Assembly (NCBI GenBank): GCA_002293265.1 | Contig: DBCW01000049.1 | Span: 6,993 to 20,024 of the forward strand | Direction of reading: 5' to 3' | Source of the DNA: Eggerthellales bacterium UBA948 | GTDB lineage: Bacteria; Actinomycetota; Coriobacteriia; Coriobacteriales; UBA8131 | Length of the DNA stretch: 13,032 nucleotides | Part shown: one piece after another, positions 6,936-13,032 of the stretch | Layout: each line of letters begins with the position of its first letter | Position numbering within the stretch: the first letter of the stretch is position 1 | Position numbers and translations under genes: made by a program | Notes under the pieces: generated by a model | The model's input: the letters and a program-made list of their open reading frames with translations, nothing else | Databases searched by the model: none | What the model was told of the DNA's origin: nothing

Positions 6936-8018
6936 CTATTGACTGGTTTTTCGCTTATTTACCAAGAACCTCGGAGTAATAAACATTGCTGCAAGCAGTG
7001 TTATGCTTGCGGCAAATAGCATGATTATGCCCATAAGTGATGAACCGTCCGTTGCAGAAATAGCAGCGACCGGAATCAGTGGAGAAAGAAGCTGCGATAC
7101 CACAAGATTGTTCCAAAGTCCGCCACCAAGAGTCATGCTGAGTAGAAATATCGGCAAGAACACCCAAGATGCAGCATGTCGCCCAAGAAACTGAGCTAGT
7201 ACAGCCGCCAAACTTGAACAATAAAACATGATTGCCACAAATCCTATTAAGGTCATAGTATCCAAAGCAATCCCGGTAAAGGCTGTTACCAAGCTAAAGA
7301 ACAACGTGATAATTAATATCCAGATTAGCCAAACCACCAGCTGAGACAAAGCGAGCTGCCTTATGAATGAGCTGCGCCCATGCATTAACAAACGCTTGTC
7401 TTCTCTAGTAGGAACGGTAAGCGCGCTATGCAAAAACGCCAGCAATATCAGCAAAGCTGCAACGCTGTATATCAAAGCAGCGCCGGTAGGTGTGTTTTGT
7501 AAAAGTGGGCCATCGTAGACAACATCAAGCAGATCTATGGTCTGCGCGCTTTCGTATGCATTATCATCAGCACCGATAGACGCTAAAGCCTCGCTTAAAG
7601 AATGTCGTGCTTTGAGCTGTGTTACCACACCGGCAATTTGCTCGGCAGCGAAATCGATATTAGTTACCCCGGGTGCCGGATAAAAGATCACCGATGTCCT
7701 TTGCCCGTTATTGATGTTCTCGCCAAAGTCGGCAGGAATAACCAGCAGTCCTTGTACATCTTCACTGCCAAACACCCGATCTTTGCTCAGATTTGCTTCG
7801 ACATTAATTACCTGAAATGAGTTTGTGGCACCAAGGTCTAACACCAATTCGTTTGATGTATCGTCAAACGCCAGTTGCTGCACTGCCAAACTCAGCGGCG
7901 GCTGACGGTCTGCAAGCACATATGAGCTCACGTGCGCCATAGCCAGTTGCATAACTACCACCACCAACAAAAGTGGGAGCAGATATCTCTGCGACTTGAG
8001 CTTGAGCCAAAACTGCAT
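6936..8018 (-). CDS. ABC-2 type exporter permease (second of pair)
   Basis: A 360-residue membrane protein with the ABC-2 permease layout: one N-terminal membrane helix (about 12-31), an extracytoplasmic domain of about 145 residues (32-178), then five helices at about 180-203, 224-248, 256-278, 283-300 and 326-348. It resembles ABC2_membrane_3 proteins, which pair with a cytoplasmic ATPase and export substrates. The first permease has the same architecture, so the two probably form a heterodimer. The ATG at 8018 follows the upstream stop (TGA ending at 8021) after two bases, with a G-rich stretch (GGAGGCGGGCGG) as ribosome site. A GTG at 8039, within the preceding gene, is less likely. The substrate cannot be told from sequence. 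The gene ends at the ispD promoter. Confidence 0.82.
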   Translation of the reverse strand: MQFWLKLKSQRYLLPLLLVVVVMQLAMAHVSSYVLADRQPPLSLAVQQLAFDDTSNELVLDLGATNSFQVINVEANLSKDRVFGSEDVQGLLVIPADFGENINNGQRTSVIFYPAPGVTNIDFAAEQIAGVVTQLKARHSLSEALASIGADDNAYESAQTIDLLDVVYDGPLLQNTPTGAALIYSVAALLILLAFLHSALTVPTREDKRLLMHGRSSFIRQLALSQLVVWLIWILIITLFFSLVTAFTGIALDTMTLIGFVAIMFYCSSLAAVLAQFLGRHAASWVFLPIFLLSMTLGGGLWNNLVVSQLLSPLIPVAAISATDGSSLMGIIMLFAASITLLAAMFITPRFLVNKRKTSQ

Positions 8019-8020
8019 AA

Positions 8021-9199
8021 TCACACCGCCCGCCTCCACTCAAGATAGCAAACAGTGCAAGCCAGCAAAAAAGGTATTATAAAGATGGTCAATTGAAGCA
8101 CATTTACAACATCTCCCAAACTCCAAAGCGCAAGTTGATTGGAAAGCCACGCAGGATTAAGCAAGCGCAAATCTAACTCCATTAGACCTGTGGGATAAAA
8201 ACCTCCACCGGCAAAGAGCATGATAAACATTAAGGCTAAACATCCAAGCAATGTGCGAGTAGTTGCCACTTTGGGCTGTTGGCGAAAGCCGCAAAACATT
8301 AAGTACATGGCCGTAAGCACAAACGACAACAATATGGCAGAAATAACCAGGGCAGGAATCGAAACGCTGACAGTGAGAAAGCTGAATACTATCCCCAGTA
8401 CAATTCCAAATATCAAAGCAATACTTGCAGATAGTAAGAGCTGCGATGCAAGCAGATGCAAGAAACCAATACCGCGGCAATAAAGGTGCTTAATGTAGTT
8501 TGTTGCATATTGCCTGGCAGCATGAACAGCCACGAAAAATGAACCTATGGAAACCATGAAAAACAGCAGCAGAGTTAGCGCTTGACTGAAAAACGGTGAC
8601 ACTGTGTTTGGCACCTCCACATTGTTCATCCGCGCAAAAGCTTGTCCAATCAAATTAATGTTAAAGCTATTTATCGCCTCTGCGCGAGCGCTACTATCGG
8701 TAATTTGCTCGCGCGCGGCTTTATCAAAAATGAGCGCATAATTTTGCAGCTCATCTAATGTTTCTACCACTTTGTCTGTGACCGCATATACAGCAGCACC
8801 TATTATGGGGTCATCAGCCTTAACCGCTACGGTTGCGTGACCACCGGTAACTAGCACGTTAATGATGTTTTCCGGAAAAGCTATGATCGCGTCCACTTCA
8901 CCATTCGCAAGTTGAGTGTCGGCCTCTTGTGCATTTAGCAGCCTGATCTCTTCAACAACGTTAATACCGCTGAGCCCCATGTTCATATCGCGAACGAAAG
9001 CGTCGTCCTCATTATCCTCACCATAGACAATGGCTAACGAGATCTTAGGGATGTCGTTACTTGAGAATAGTTCTTGCGGCAAACTGACGAGCACCAAAAC
9101 TATAGACACCAATAAAGCCAACAACAAAAGAGCAATTGAGCGGAGGGTGACTTTTAGACTCGCTACATAAAGAGTAAGTATCTTTGATAGTTCACTCAC
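8021..9199 (-). CDS. ABC-2 type exporter permease (first of pair)
   Basis: A 392-residue membrane protein counted from the GTG at 9199. Predicted topology is one helix at about 22-41, a soluble extracytoplasmic domain at 42-200, then helices at about 205-226, 247-273, 282-303, 316-333 and 367-385, which is the ABC2_membrane_3 pattern. The frame stays open upstream to 9394 inside the ATPase gene. That part reads as a shadow of the ATPase coding sequence, while the hydrophilic-then-hydrophobic start after 9199 is typical of the family. AGAGGT, overlapping the ATPase stop, serves as ribosome site 10 bases before the GTG. The gene begins seven bases after the ATPase and ends two bases before the next permease, so the three should be co-translated as one transporter. 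The ectodomain includes NGEVDAIIAFPENI, a type of segment often seen in such permeases. Confidence 0.82.
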   Translation of the reverse strand: MSELSKILTLYVASLKVTLRSIALLLLALLVSIVLVLVSLPQELFSSNDIPKISLAIVYGEDNEDDAFVRDMNMGLSGINVVEEIRLLNAQEADTQLANGEVDAIIAFPENIINVLVTGGHATVAVKADDPIIGAAVYAVTDKVVETLDELQNYALIFDKAAREQITDSSARAEAINSFNINLIGQAFARMNNVEVPNTVSPFFSQALTLLLFFMVSIGSFFVAVHAARQYATNYIKHLYCRGIGFLHLLASQLLLSASIALIFGIVLGIVFSFLTVSVSIPALVISAILLSFVLTAMYLMFCGFRQQPKVATTRTLLGCLALMFIMLFAGGGFYPTGLMELDLRLLNPAWLSNQLALWSLGDVVNVLQLTIFIIPFLLACTVCYLEWRRAV

Positions 9200-9206
9200 T
9201 TTGAGC

Positions 9207-9881
9207 TTAACCTCTTGGTGATGCTTGGGAAGCTTGGCGCCCGGCGCCAACGTGAGCAGATTCAAGGTGAGAAAGTGGAGTAATTTGTGCGCTTGGTAAC
9301 AACAATACGTTCTCGCAAAGACCTTCGAAGTCTTTGCGATCGTGTGAGACCATGACAAGCGTGGCACCGCGATCTTTCTCTGCCTTAAGCACATGTCTTG
9401 TCTGTTCGCGCGAGTGTTCGTCTAAAAAGTTAAAAGCTTCATCCAAAAGCAGTATTTGTGGCAAAGCAAATAATGAAGCTGCAACAGCTAGACGAGCCTT
9501 CATGCCGGAAGACCCTTTTGAATAACGCTTTGTCCAGTATGGCAATATTTCAAGGCGAGCTGCCACAAGTTGAGCCTGAGTTTTGGCGTCAGTTCCGCGA
9601 AGCCCACTCAAGTGGGCTTCAAGCAAGAGATTATCCTTAAAGCTGAGCGATTCTTGAAAACCCAGGTGTTGCATGACATAGCCTATGCGACCGTTTGCCT
9701 GCGCAGTGCCTTGTGTTGGCTTTTCGATCCCGGCAATTATGTCGAGAAGTGTAGTTTTACCGCTGCCGTTATGACCAAAAACTCCCAGACCATCACCCGG
9801 TCTAAGCACACAGTTAACCGGGGCGAATAAATCTTCGCCCCGGTTTTTTGTGACCGATTCAAGTATTAATGTTGGTTGCAA
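9207..9881 (-). CDS. ABC transporter ATP-binding protein
   Basis: The ATPase subunit of the adjacent ABC-2 exporter, 224 residues from TTG 9881. Walker A is GHNGSGKTT (36-44, Lys42), the Q-loop Gln71 lies in YVMQHLGFQ, the signature is SSGM in YSKGSSGMKARL (about 120-131), Walker B is ILLLDEAFNFLD (143-154, catalytic Glu148) and the H-loop is His180 (SHD). YxxxSSGMKARL is reminiscent of polysaccharide-type exporters (Wzt/TagH), though the permeases are not of the Wzm type. The aromatic A-loop residue common near TKxYG is absent here (TKNRG). An ATG at 9911 would add ten residues but has no ribosome site. AAGGAGA lies between it and the TTG at ideal distance, so TTG is preferred. The gene holds four long perfect inverted repeats, described separately. 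Confidence 0.9.
   Translation of the reverse strand: MQPTLILESVTKNRGEDLFAPVNCVLRPGDGLGVFGHNGSGKTTLLDIIAGIEKPTQGTAQANGRIGYVMQHLGFQESLSFKDNLLLEAHLSGLRGTDAKTQAQLVAARLEILPYWTKRYSKGSSGMKARLAVAASLFALPQILLLDEAFNFLDEHSREQTRHVLKAEKDRGATLVMVSHDRKDFEGLCENVLLLPSAQITPLSHLESAHVGAGRQASQASPRG
9234..9250. repeat. 17-base palindrome near the 3' end of the ATPase gene
   Basis: TTGGCGCC-C-GGCGCCAA is a perfect 8-1-8 inverted repeat. It falls in the low-complexity C-terminal tail of the ATPase (VGAGRQ codons), about 35 bases before the start of the first permease. Confidence 0.5.
9313..9339. repeat. Perfect inverted repeat, 10-bp arms, inside the ATPase gene
   Basis: TCGCAAAGAC (9313-9322) and GTCTTTGCGA (9330-9339) are exact reverse complements with a seven-base loop, which itself contains the palindrome TTCGAA. 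It covers codons for HDRKDFEGLCE, directly after the H-loop histidine. Confidence 0.6.
9599..9620. repeat. Perfect inverted repeat, 10-bp arms, inside the ATPase gene
   Basis: GAAGCCCACT (9599-9608) and AGTGGGCTTC (9611-9620) are exact reverse complements with two central bases. They cover the codons for the LEAHLSGL region of the ATPase. As RNA this would fold into a nine-pair stem with a four-base loop. Confidence 0.6.
9816..9849 (+). terminator. Perfect 12-bp hairpin with T6: intrinsic terminator antisense to the ATPase gene
   Basis: AACCGGGGCGAA (9816-9827) and TTCGCCCCGGTT (9834-9845) pair perfectly over a six-base loop. T continues to 9849, making six T after the GC-rich stem on the plus strand. 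This is a canonical rho-independent terminator by form. It lies wholly inside the minus-strand ATPase gene, covering codons for NRGEDLFAPV, 36-65 bases after the TTG start. In the sense mRNA the same hairpin forms but is followed by AACTG, so it would not terminate there, though it could affect translation or RNA processing. Confidence 0.55.
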
Positions 9882-9890
9882 AAAGTCACT

Positions 9891-9897
9891 TCTCCTT
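9891..9897 (-). promoter_or_regulatory. Ribosome binding site that decides the ATPase start
   Basis: AAGGAGA on the minus strand, nine bases before TTG at 9881. It lies downstream of the only ATG (9911), which itself has no ribosome site. This argues that translation begins at TTG. Confidence 0.5.
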
Positions 9898-9953
9898 CTT
9901 TTCACAAACATTAGCTTTTCAAGCAGAGAAGATCATCTGTACTCGGTGAGACA

Positions 9954-11714
9954 CTAAAAGGTGAACGGAAGCGATCCACCGAGAGATCCTCCAAGAGACT
10001 CACTGTTTAAAATGTTTTCCAACTCTGTATTATTATCCAATGAAAATCCACTGGACTCTGTTCCCAAAACACTTAAATTAAAGGCGAATCTTTGTCCGGC
10101 TACCGCAAGCGAGACATCCATTTCGGATAGTAAATCTCCTTGCGTAGTTATTTTAAGCTCCACATCTCCACCTATGCCCAACCCCTCAACTTGAGCGCAT
10201 ATGTCTTCAATGTTTCCTGCTGCTTCACTGTAGCCCTCTGTTGCGCCACGCTGCTTGGCATATTCTCCAAGCACACGAAACAAATCGACTATATCGATGC
10301 TGGTTTCATAGGTAGTGGTAGACCCACTATTTTGGGTAACCACTTCGGACATAAACTTGTCTTGGACATCTTTTTTGGTCAATTCCTTGGACATAAAGTC
10401 TACCAGGATCTCCGTAATCTTATCTGCTTCTGTGGCTACGCCACTGTATGACCCTAAAGTTTCTTCGGCGAGTGCCTCATTGAGTTTATTGCCCAGATCC
10501 TCAGCGTATGCCTTGTCAAATTTGCCATTTTTAACAATGCCGTTTATATCAACATCTACGTTGTACTCCTCTTTGAGCGCTTGGTTGGCAAGCTCTACAA
10601 TGCCTGACTGCTCGCTGATAATCATGTAACTTGAATTTGATGCCATAGGATTAGCGGCATAAAGACTTGCCTTGTCGTCTTTAATTATTATTCCGGCCTG
10701 ACTTCCGGATGCTGCATAATCAACCCAGATTGTAGAGGATTTTAAGTCTGATCCAAGATCCCATTTAAGACTCATGTCCACGCTTTGACCGGCAGCATTA
10801 ACTTCAATTTCCATGTCAGCACTGCCGTTGTTATAGACAAGGTTTTCAGTGCTTTGAGACACTGTATCGAACATAGATTTCGGAGCAAAGAAGTTCAAAG
10901 CGATTGCAATCGCAGCGCCGATAAGCGCAAGCACTACCACTGCTCCTATTATGATAAACGGCAGTTTGGAGCGCTTTTTGACCGGAGCTTGTTGCCCATA
11001 GCCGAAAGCTTGCTGCGGTATTGCAGTGGCGCCATATTGTTGCCCCTGGTACGGTTGCTGCTGAGCATAAGGCGGCTGACCGTAAGGCTGCTGACCGGGA
11101 TACGGCTGTCCGGCAAGTTGTTGTTGATCGTAAGGTTGCCCCGGATATTGTTGCTGATTGTATGCTTGCTGATCATAAGGTTGTCTGGTGTTGAGTTGCC
11201 CGGTGGTGTCAGACTGTTGCCCCATTGGTTGCTGTGCGAAGCTTTGCTGATTGAAAGACTGCTCTTGTGGTTGCTCGTTTATGACAGCATCTGCCAAAGC
11301 ATCTTGTTTTTGGGATGATATGTCTGCCTGCTCTTGCGGTTGCTCTTGCGAACTGTCGGCATCATCTTGCGCATTTTGCATGTCTTGTAAGTCTTGTAGC
11401 TCGTTGCCAGGCTCAAGCTCTGCAATATTGTTGCCCTCTTTGGCAGTCTCTTCGACAACTTCTTTTGTATCTTGTGTATCTTTGGGTTCGTCACTTGAAC
11501 CGGGCTCTATCGTCTTAGAATCTTCTTCAACAATCTCTTCAGCAGGTGTTACTATCGTTGGCCCCGGAAGTCTTGTCTCCTCAGCAGCACCTTCTCCCTC
11601 AGCTAATGGTGCCGACGTTGGCGCAACCGCCACAACCTCCTCTTGCTTGAAACCACAGTATGGACAGAACTTGGAAACGTCGGGGATCTCTTTCCCGCAA
11701 TTTGTGCAAAACAT
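9954..11714 (-). CDS. Zinc-ribbon single-pass membrane protein with Gln/Pro/Tyr-rich linker
   Basis: A 586-residue protein of unknown function. Residues 1-22 are a zinc ribbon with Cys3, Cys6, Cys17 and Cys20 (MFCTNCGKEI and FCPYCGF). Residues 24-145 form an acidic Glu/Asp/Gln-rich linker, and 147-243 a low-complexity segment of Gln, Pro, Tyr and Gly. KKRSK at 246-250 precedes one membrane helix (about 251-276). About 310 residues follow outside the cell, with alternating beta-strand-like and helical stretches and no Cys pair for disulfides apart from a lone CAQ. The ribbon and linker should be cytoplasmic. AAGG six bases before the ATG is the ribosome site. The gene lies 63 bases after disA and 72 bases before the ATPase start, with no visible terminator in between, so it is probably read with the exporter. 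A sensor, scaffold or substrate-delivery role is possible but unproven. Confidence 0.85.
   Translation of the reverse strand: MFCTNCGKEIPDVSKFCPYCGFKQEEVVAVAPTSAPLAEGEGAAEETRLPGPTIVTPAEEIVEEDSKTIEPGSSDEPKDTQDTKEVVEETAKEGNNIAELEPGNELQDLQDMQNAQDDADSSQEQPQEQADISSQKQDALADAVINEQPQEQSFNQQSFAQQPMGQQSDTTGQLNTRQPYDQQAYNQQQYPGQPYDQQQLAGQPYPGQQPYGQPPYAQQQPYQGQQYGATAIPQQAFGYGQQAPVKKRSKLPFIIIGAVVVLALIGAAIAIALNFFAPKSMFDTVSQSTENLVYNNGSADMEIEVNAAGQSVDMSLKWDLGSDLKSSTIWVDYAASGSQAGIIIKDDKASLYAANPMASNSSYMIISEQSGIVELANQALKEEYNVDVDINGIVKNGKFDKAYAEDLGNKLNEALAEETLGSYSGVATEADKITEILVDFMSKELTKKDVQDKFMSEVVTQNSGSTTTYETSIDIVDLFRVLGEYAKQRGATEGYSEAAGNIEDICAQVEGLGIGGDVELKITTQGDLLSEMDVSLAVAGQRFAFNLSVLGTESSGFSLDNNTELENILNSESLGGSLGGSLPFTF
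10986..11276 (-). repeat. Degenerate coding repeats, Gln/Pro/Tyr-rich
   Basis: Imperfect repeats encode units such as YPGQPYDQQ, YPGQQPYGQ and PYAQQQPYQ in the cytoplasmic linker of the zinc-ribbon protein. The DNA is rich in CAA/CAG/CCG/TAC-type codons. Such tracts are prone to length change by slippage. Confidence 0.6.
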
Positions 11715-11752
11715 AATACCTTCATTCCCTCAGCCGGTAATTTTGTAAAGCA

Positions 11753-11758
11753 ATTATA
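11753..11758 (-). promoter_or_regulatory. Possible -10 element before the zinc-ribbon gene
   Basis: A perfect TATAAT on the minus strand between disA and the zinc-ribbon gene. The leader would be about 32 bases. No convincing -35 and no extended TG are seen, so it may not be functional. Confidence 0.25.
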
Positions 11759-11777
11759 ACTGCAAAGGAAGATGTCT

Positions 11778-12848
11778 TTAGAGAGTGTTCTTGATTCGTT
11801 TAAAGCTCTCTGCAACCGCCTGCACATTACCCACCCCGGCATTATCCAGACGATCAAAACCGGACTTAGCATCATTTACAATTGCCGAAAGTGAGCCATA
11901 CTCCTCAATTATGCGACTCGTGGCTGCCTCATCCAACATCGAAATTCTCGATACCACCCTAAACCCGCGTGGGTGCAAGTGGTCCTCGTCCGCCATTTTA
12001 TCTGTAATGCCCAATGTTAGTAATATCGTATTGGTATCTGATTCATCTTGTGGAATCTTTATTAATTCTCGCGCAATCTTTTTTGCTTCTTTTGCCGAAG
12101 AAGAATGGGCGTAATCGCGAATAGTGAGCAAGAAAGATTCGGTGACACCGTTCATCAGCTCATCAAGCTGGTTGCGCAAAAGACCACTGTTATGTCCAAG
12201 GAACTTGATTGTTCTGTCTGTATAAGCTGCAATCCTGATCACATTGCTATACCGCGTTAAAAGTCCGGCAACATCACTGGCGGTAACAAGATCGTCCAAC
12301 TCGATAACACTTTGACGGATCGTAGCCTTTTCTAGATTGTTCTTGGCACTCTGCAATGCCAATAAACCTTGGTTGCTTTTGGAAAGCAATATGGAGTCTG
12401 TCTCCAGCGTAAGACTTCGGCTGTTGCTGTAGATAGTCGTTTGATTACGACGCTTAGAAATCGCAATAACCACGGCATCGGTTTGTGCACTGGTACGTGC
12501 AGCAGACCTATGACGCATGCCGGTCTCATGAGTTATCAATGCAGGATCCGGGTTAAGATGAAAATTAGCACAGATGATCTGCTCGCAATCCTCGGATAAA
12601 AGAATCGCTCCATCCATCTTAGAAAGCTCAAACAGTCTTTGCGGCGTAAACGGGATGTCGATGCGAAACCCACCATTACCAATGGCTAAAACATTTTTCA
12701 CATCACCAATACAGATAAGTGCACCATTTTGTGCGGAGATGATCATATCTATGGCCTCGCGAAGTGGAGTACCCGGAGCAACACGAGCTATCGTGGAGTC
12801 AAAAAGACTATAAGTAGTTTCCGGCAAAATACTTCGCGCATGTTCCAT
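11778..12848 (-). CDS. disA: Diadenylate cyclase / DNA integrity scanning protein DisA
   Basis: DisA makes cyclic di-AMP from two ATP and scans DNA for branched damage intermediates; the family forms octamers. At 356 residues it is full length. The N-terminal DAC domain has Asp79-Gly80-Ala81 (MDGAILLSED) and the RHR triad (112-114, in ETGMRHRSAARTS), followed by AVVIAISKRR. Residues about 150-285 are the helical linker. The C-terminus carries the DNA-binding helix-hairpin-helix (AGVGNVQAVAESFKRI, 337-352). Two positions next to RHR differ from the usual TRHR(T/S)AER form: Met111 for Thr/Ser and Ala117 for Glu. AAGGAGG five bases before the ATG is the strongest ribosome site in the window. In many Firmicutes and Actinobacteria disA follows radA; that neighbour would lie beyond the right edge. 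Confidence 0.95.
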   Translation of the reverse strand: MEHARSILPETTYSLFDSTIARVAPGTPLREAIDMIISAQNGALICIGDVKNVLAIGNGGFRIDIPFTPQRLFELSKMDGAILLSEDCEQIICANFHLNPDPALITHETGMRHRSAARTSAQTDAVVIAISKRRNQTTIYSNSRSLTLETDSILLSKSNQGLLALQSAKNNLEKATIRQSVIELDDLVTASDVAGLLTRYSNVIRIAAYTDRTIKFLGHNSGLLRNQLDELMNGVTESFLLTIRDYAHSSSAKEAKKIARELIKIPQDESDTNTILLTLGITDKMADEDHLHPRGFRVVSRISMLDEAATSRIIEEYGSLSAIVNDAKSGFDRLDNAGVGNVQAVAESFKRIKNTL

Positions 12849-12904
12849 ATAATCCTCCTTGGTGTAAATATTTGCAATTATGAAGTTTCCAACACGTCAC
12901 CCCT

Positions 12905-12932
12905 ATTTTACATGAACTTTTAAGGATTCAAA
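12905..12932 (-). promoter_or_regulatory. Candidate disA promoter
   Basis: On the minus strand TTTGAA (12927-12932), a 16-base spacer and TAAAAT (12905-12910) form a moderate sigma-70-like promoter. It would give a leader of about 50 bases before the disA ATG. Confidence 0.3.
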
Positions 12933-12949
12933 CAAAAACACAGCAACTT

Positions 12950-12972
12950 GGCTTGGGCGAAGCAACCAAGCC
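12950..12972. repeat. Hairpin upstream of disA (first)
   Basis: GGCTTGG (12950-12956) and CCAAGCC (12966-12972) pair perfectly over a nine-base loop. No T tract follows immediately; on the minus strand a T-rich stretch comes about 11 bases later. The arm sequence recurs in the hairpin at 13012-13031. Confidence 0.45.
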
Positions 12973-13011
12973 CAAAGGACAAACCCACGACAAGTTAAAG
13001 TAATGCCCAAA

Positions 13012-13031
13012 CAAGCCACGAGTCTGGCTTG
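13012..13031 (-). terminator. Hairpin upstream of disA (second), possible terminator of the preceding gene
   Basis: CAAGCCA (13012-13018) and TGGCTTG (13025-13031) pair perfectly over a six-base loop, followed on the minus strand by TTTGGG. It may end a minus-strand gene entering from the right. The T tract is short and the window stops here, so this is uncertain. Positions 12849-13032 hold no supported gene. Confidence 0.3.
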
Positions 13032-13032
13032 G

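Noticed and set aside
8021..9394. Longer first permease starting at 9394 (457 residues)
   Set aside because: The extra 65 residues lie inside the ATPase coding sequence and read as its out-of-frame shadow. A GTG at 9199 just after the ATPase stop, with AGAGGT upstream, fits the family start better.
10785..11318. 177-residue plus-strand open frame opposite the zinc-ribbon gene
   Set aside because: Leu/Arg/Ile-rich composition is the mirror of the Gln/Pro/Tyr repeat codons on the other strand, with no ribosome site or known domain.
12930..13032. Minus-strand open frames entering from the right edge, possible C-terminus of radA
   Set aside because: Two frames are open for more than 30 codons and the third closes early, but none of the translations resembles a RadA C-terminus or any family I recognise, so no CDS is called.

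Overview
The window looks like chromosomal DNA from a moderate-GC Gram-positive bacterium, most plausibly an actinobacterium of the Coriobacteriia type. This is inferred from gene content, not from a marker gene. The backbone is a block of minus-strand housekeeping genes in the order disA, (insert), ispD, ispF, cysE, cysS, rlmB. This is a form of the conserved disA/ispDF/cysES/rlmB neighbourhood known from Firmicutes and Actinobacteria. There are no rRNA or tRNA genes, CRISPR arrays, transposases or phage genes.

Layout from right to left, in the direction of minus-strand transcription. Positions 12849-13032 are non-coding, with two short hairpins and a possible promoter. Then come disA (c-di-AMP synthase), a zinc-ribbon single-pass membrane protein with a Gln/Pro/Tyr-rich linker, and an ABC exporter made of one ATPase and two ABC-2 permeases in tight succession. 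A consensus extended -10 promoter follows at 6927-6935. It should drive ispD, ispF, cysE, cysS and rlmB, which are packed with overlaps or gaps of a few bases. Here MEP-pathway isoprenoid genes sit beside cysteine synthesis, cysteine tRNA charging and an rRNA-type 2'-O-methyltransferase.

rlmB converges almost end to end on a small plus-strand DUF2325 gene (2036-2323), with a hairpin spanning both stop codons. Divergent from DUF2325, and running off the left edge, is a large sensor histidine kinase gene with two tandem periplasmic-binding-protein-like domains. Only its sensor part, membrane segment and the first residues of the kinase are in the window.

The most unusual signal is in the ABC ATPase gene. 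Its 675 bases contain four long perfect inverted repeats (arms of 12, 10, 10 and 8 bp with short loops). Nothing comparable was found by eye elsewhere in the window. The 12-bp one is followed on the plus strand by six T, which makes it a textbook intrinsic terminator lying antisense inside a coding region. Other points of interest are the exporter/zinc-ribbon insert next to disA, an RlmB whose N-terminal RNA-binding domain is replaced by a disordered basic tail, and unusual extensions on IspD and CysE.
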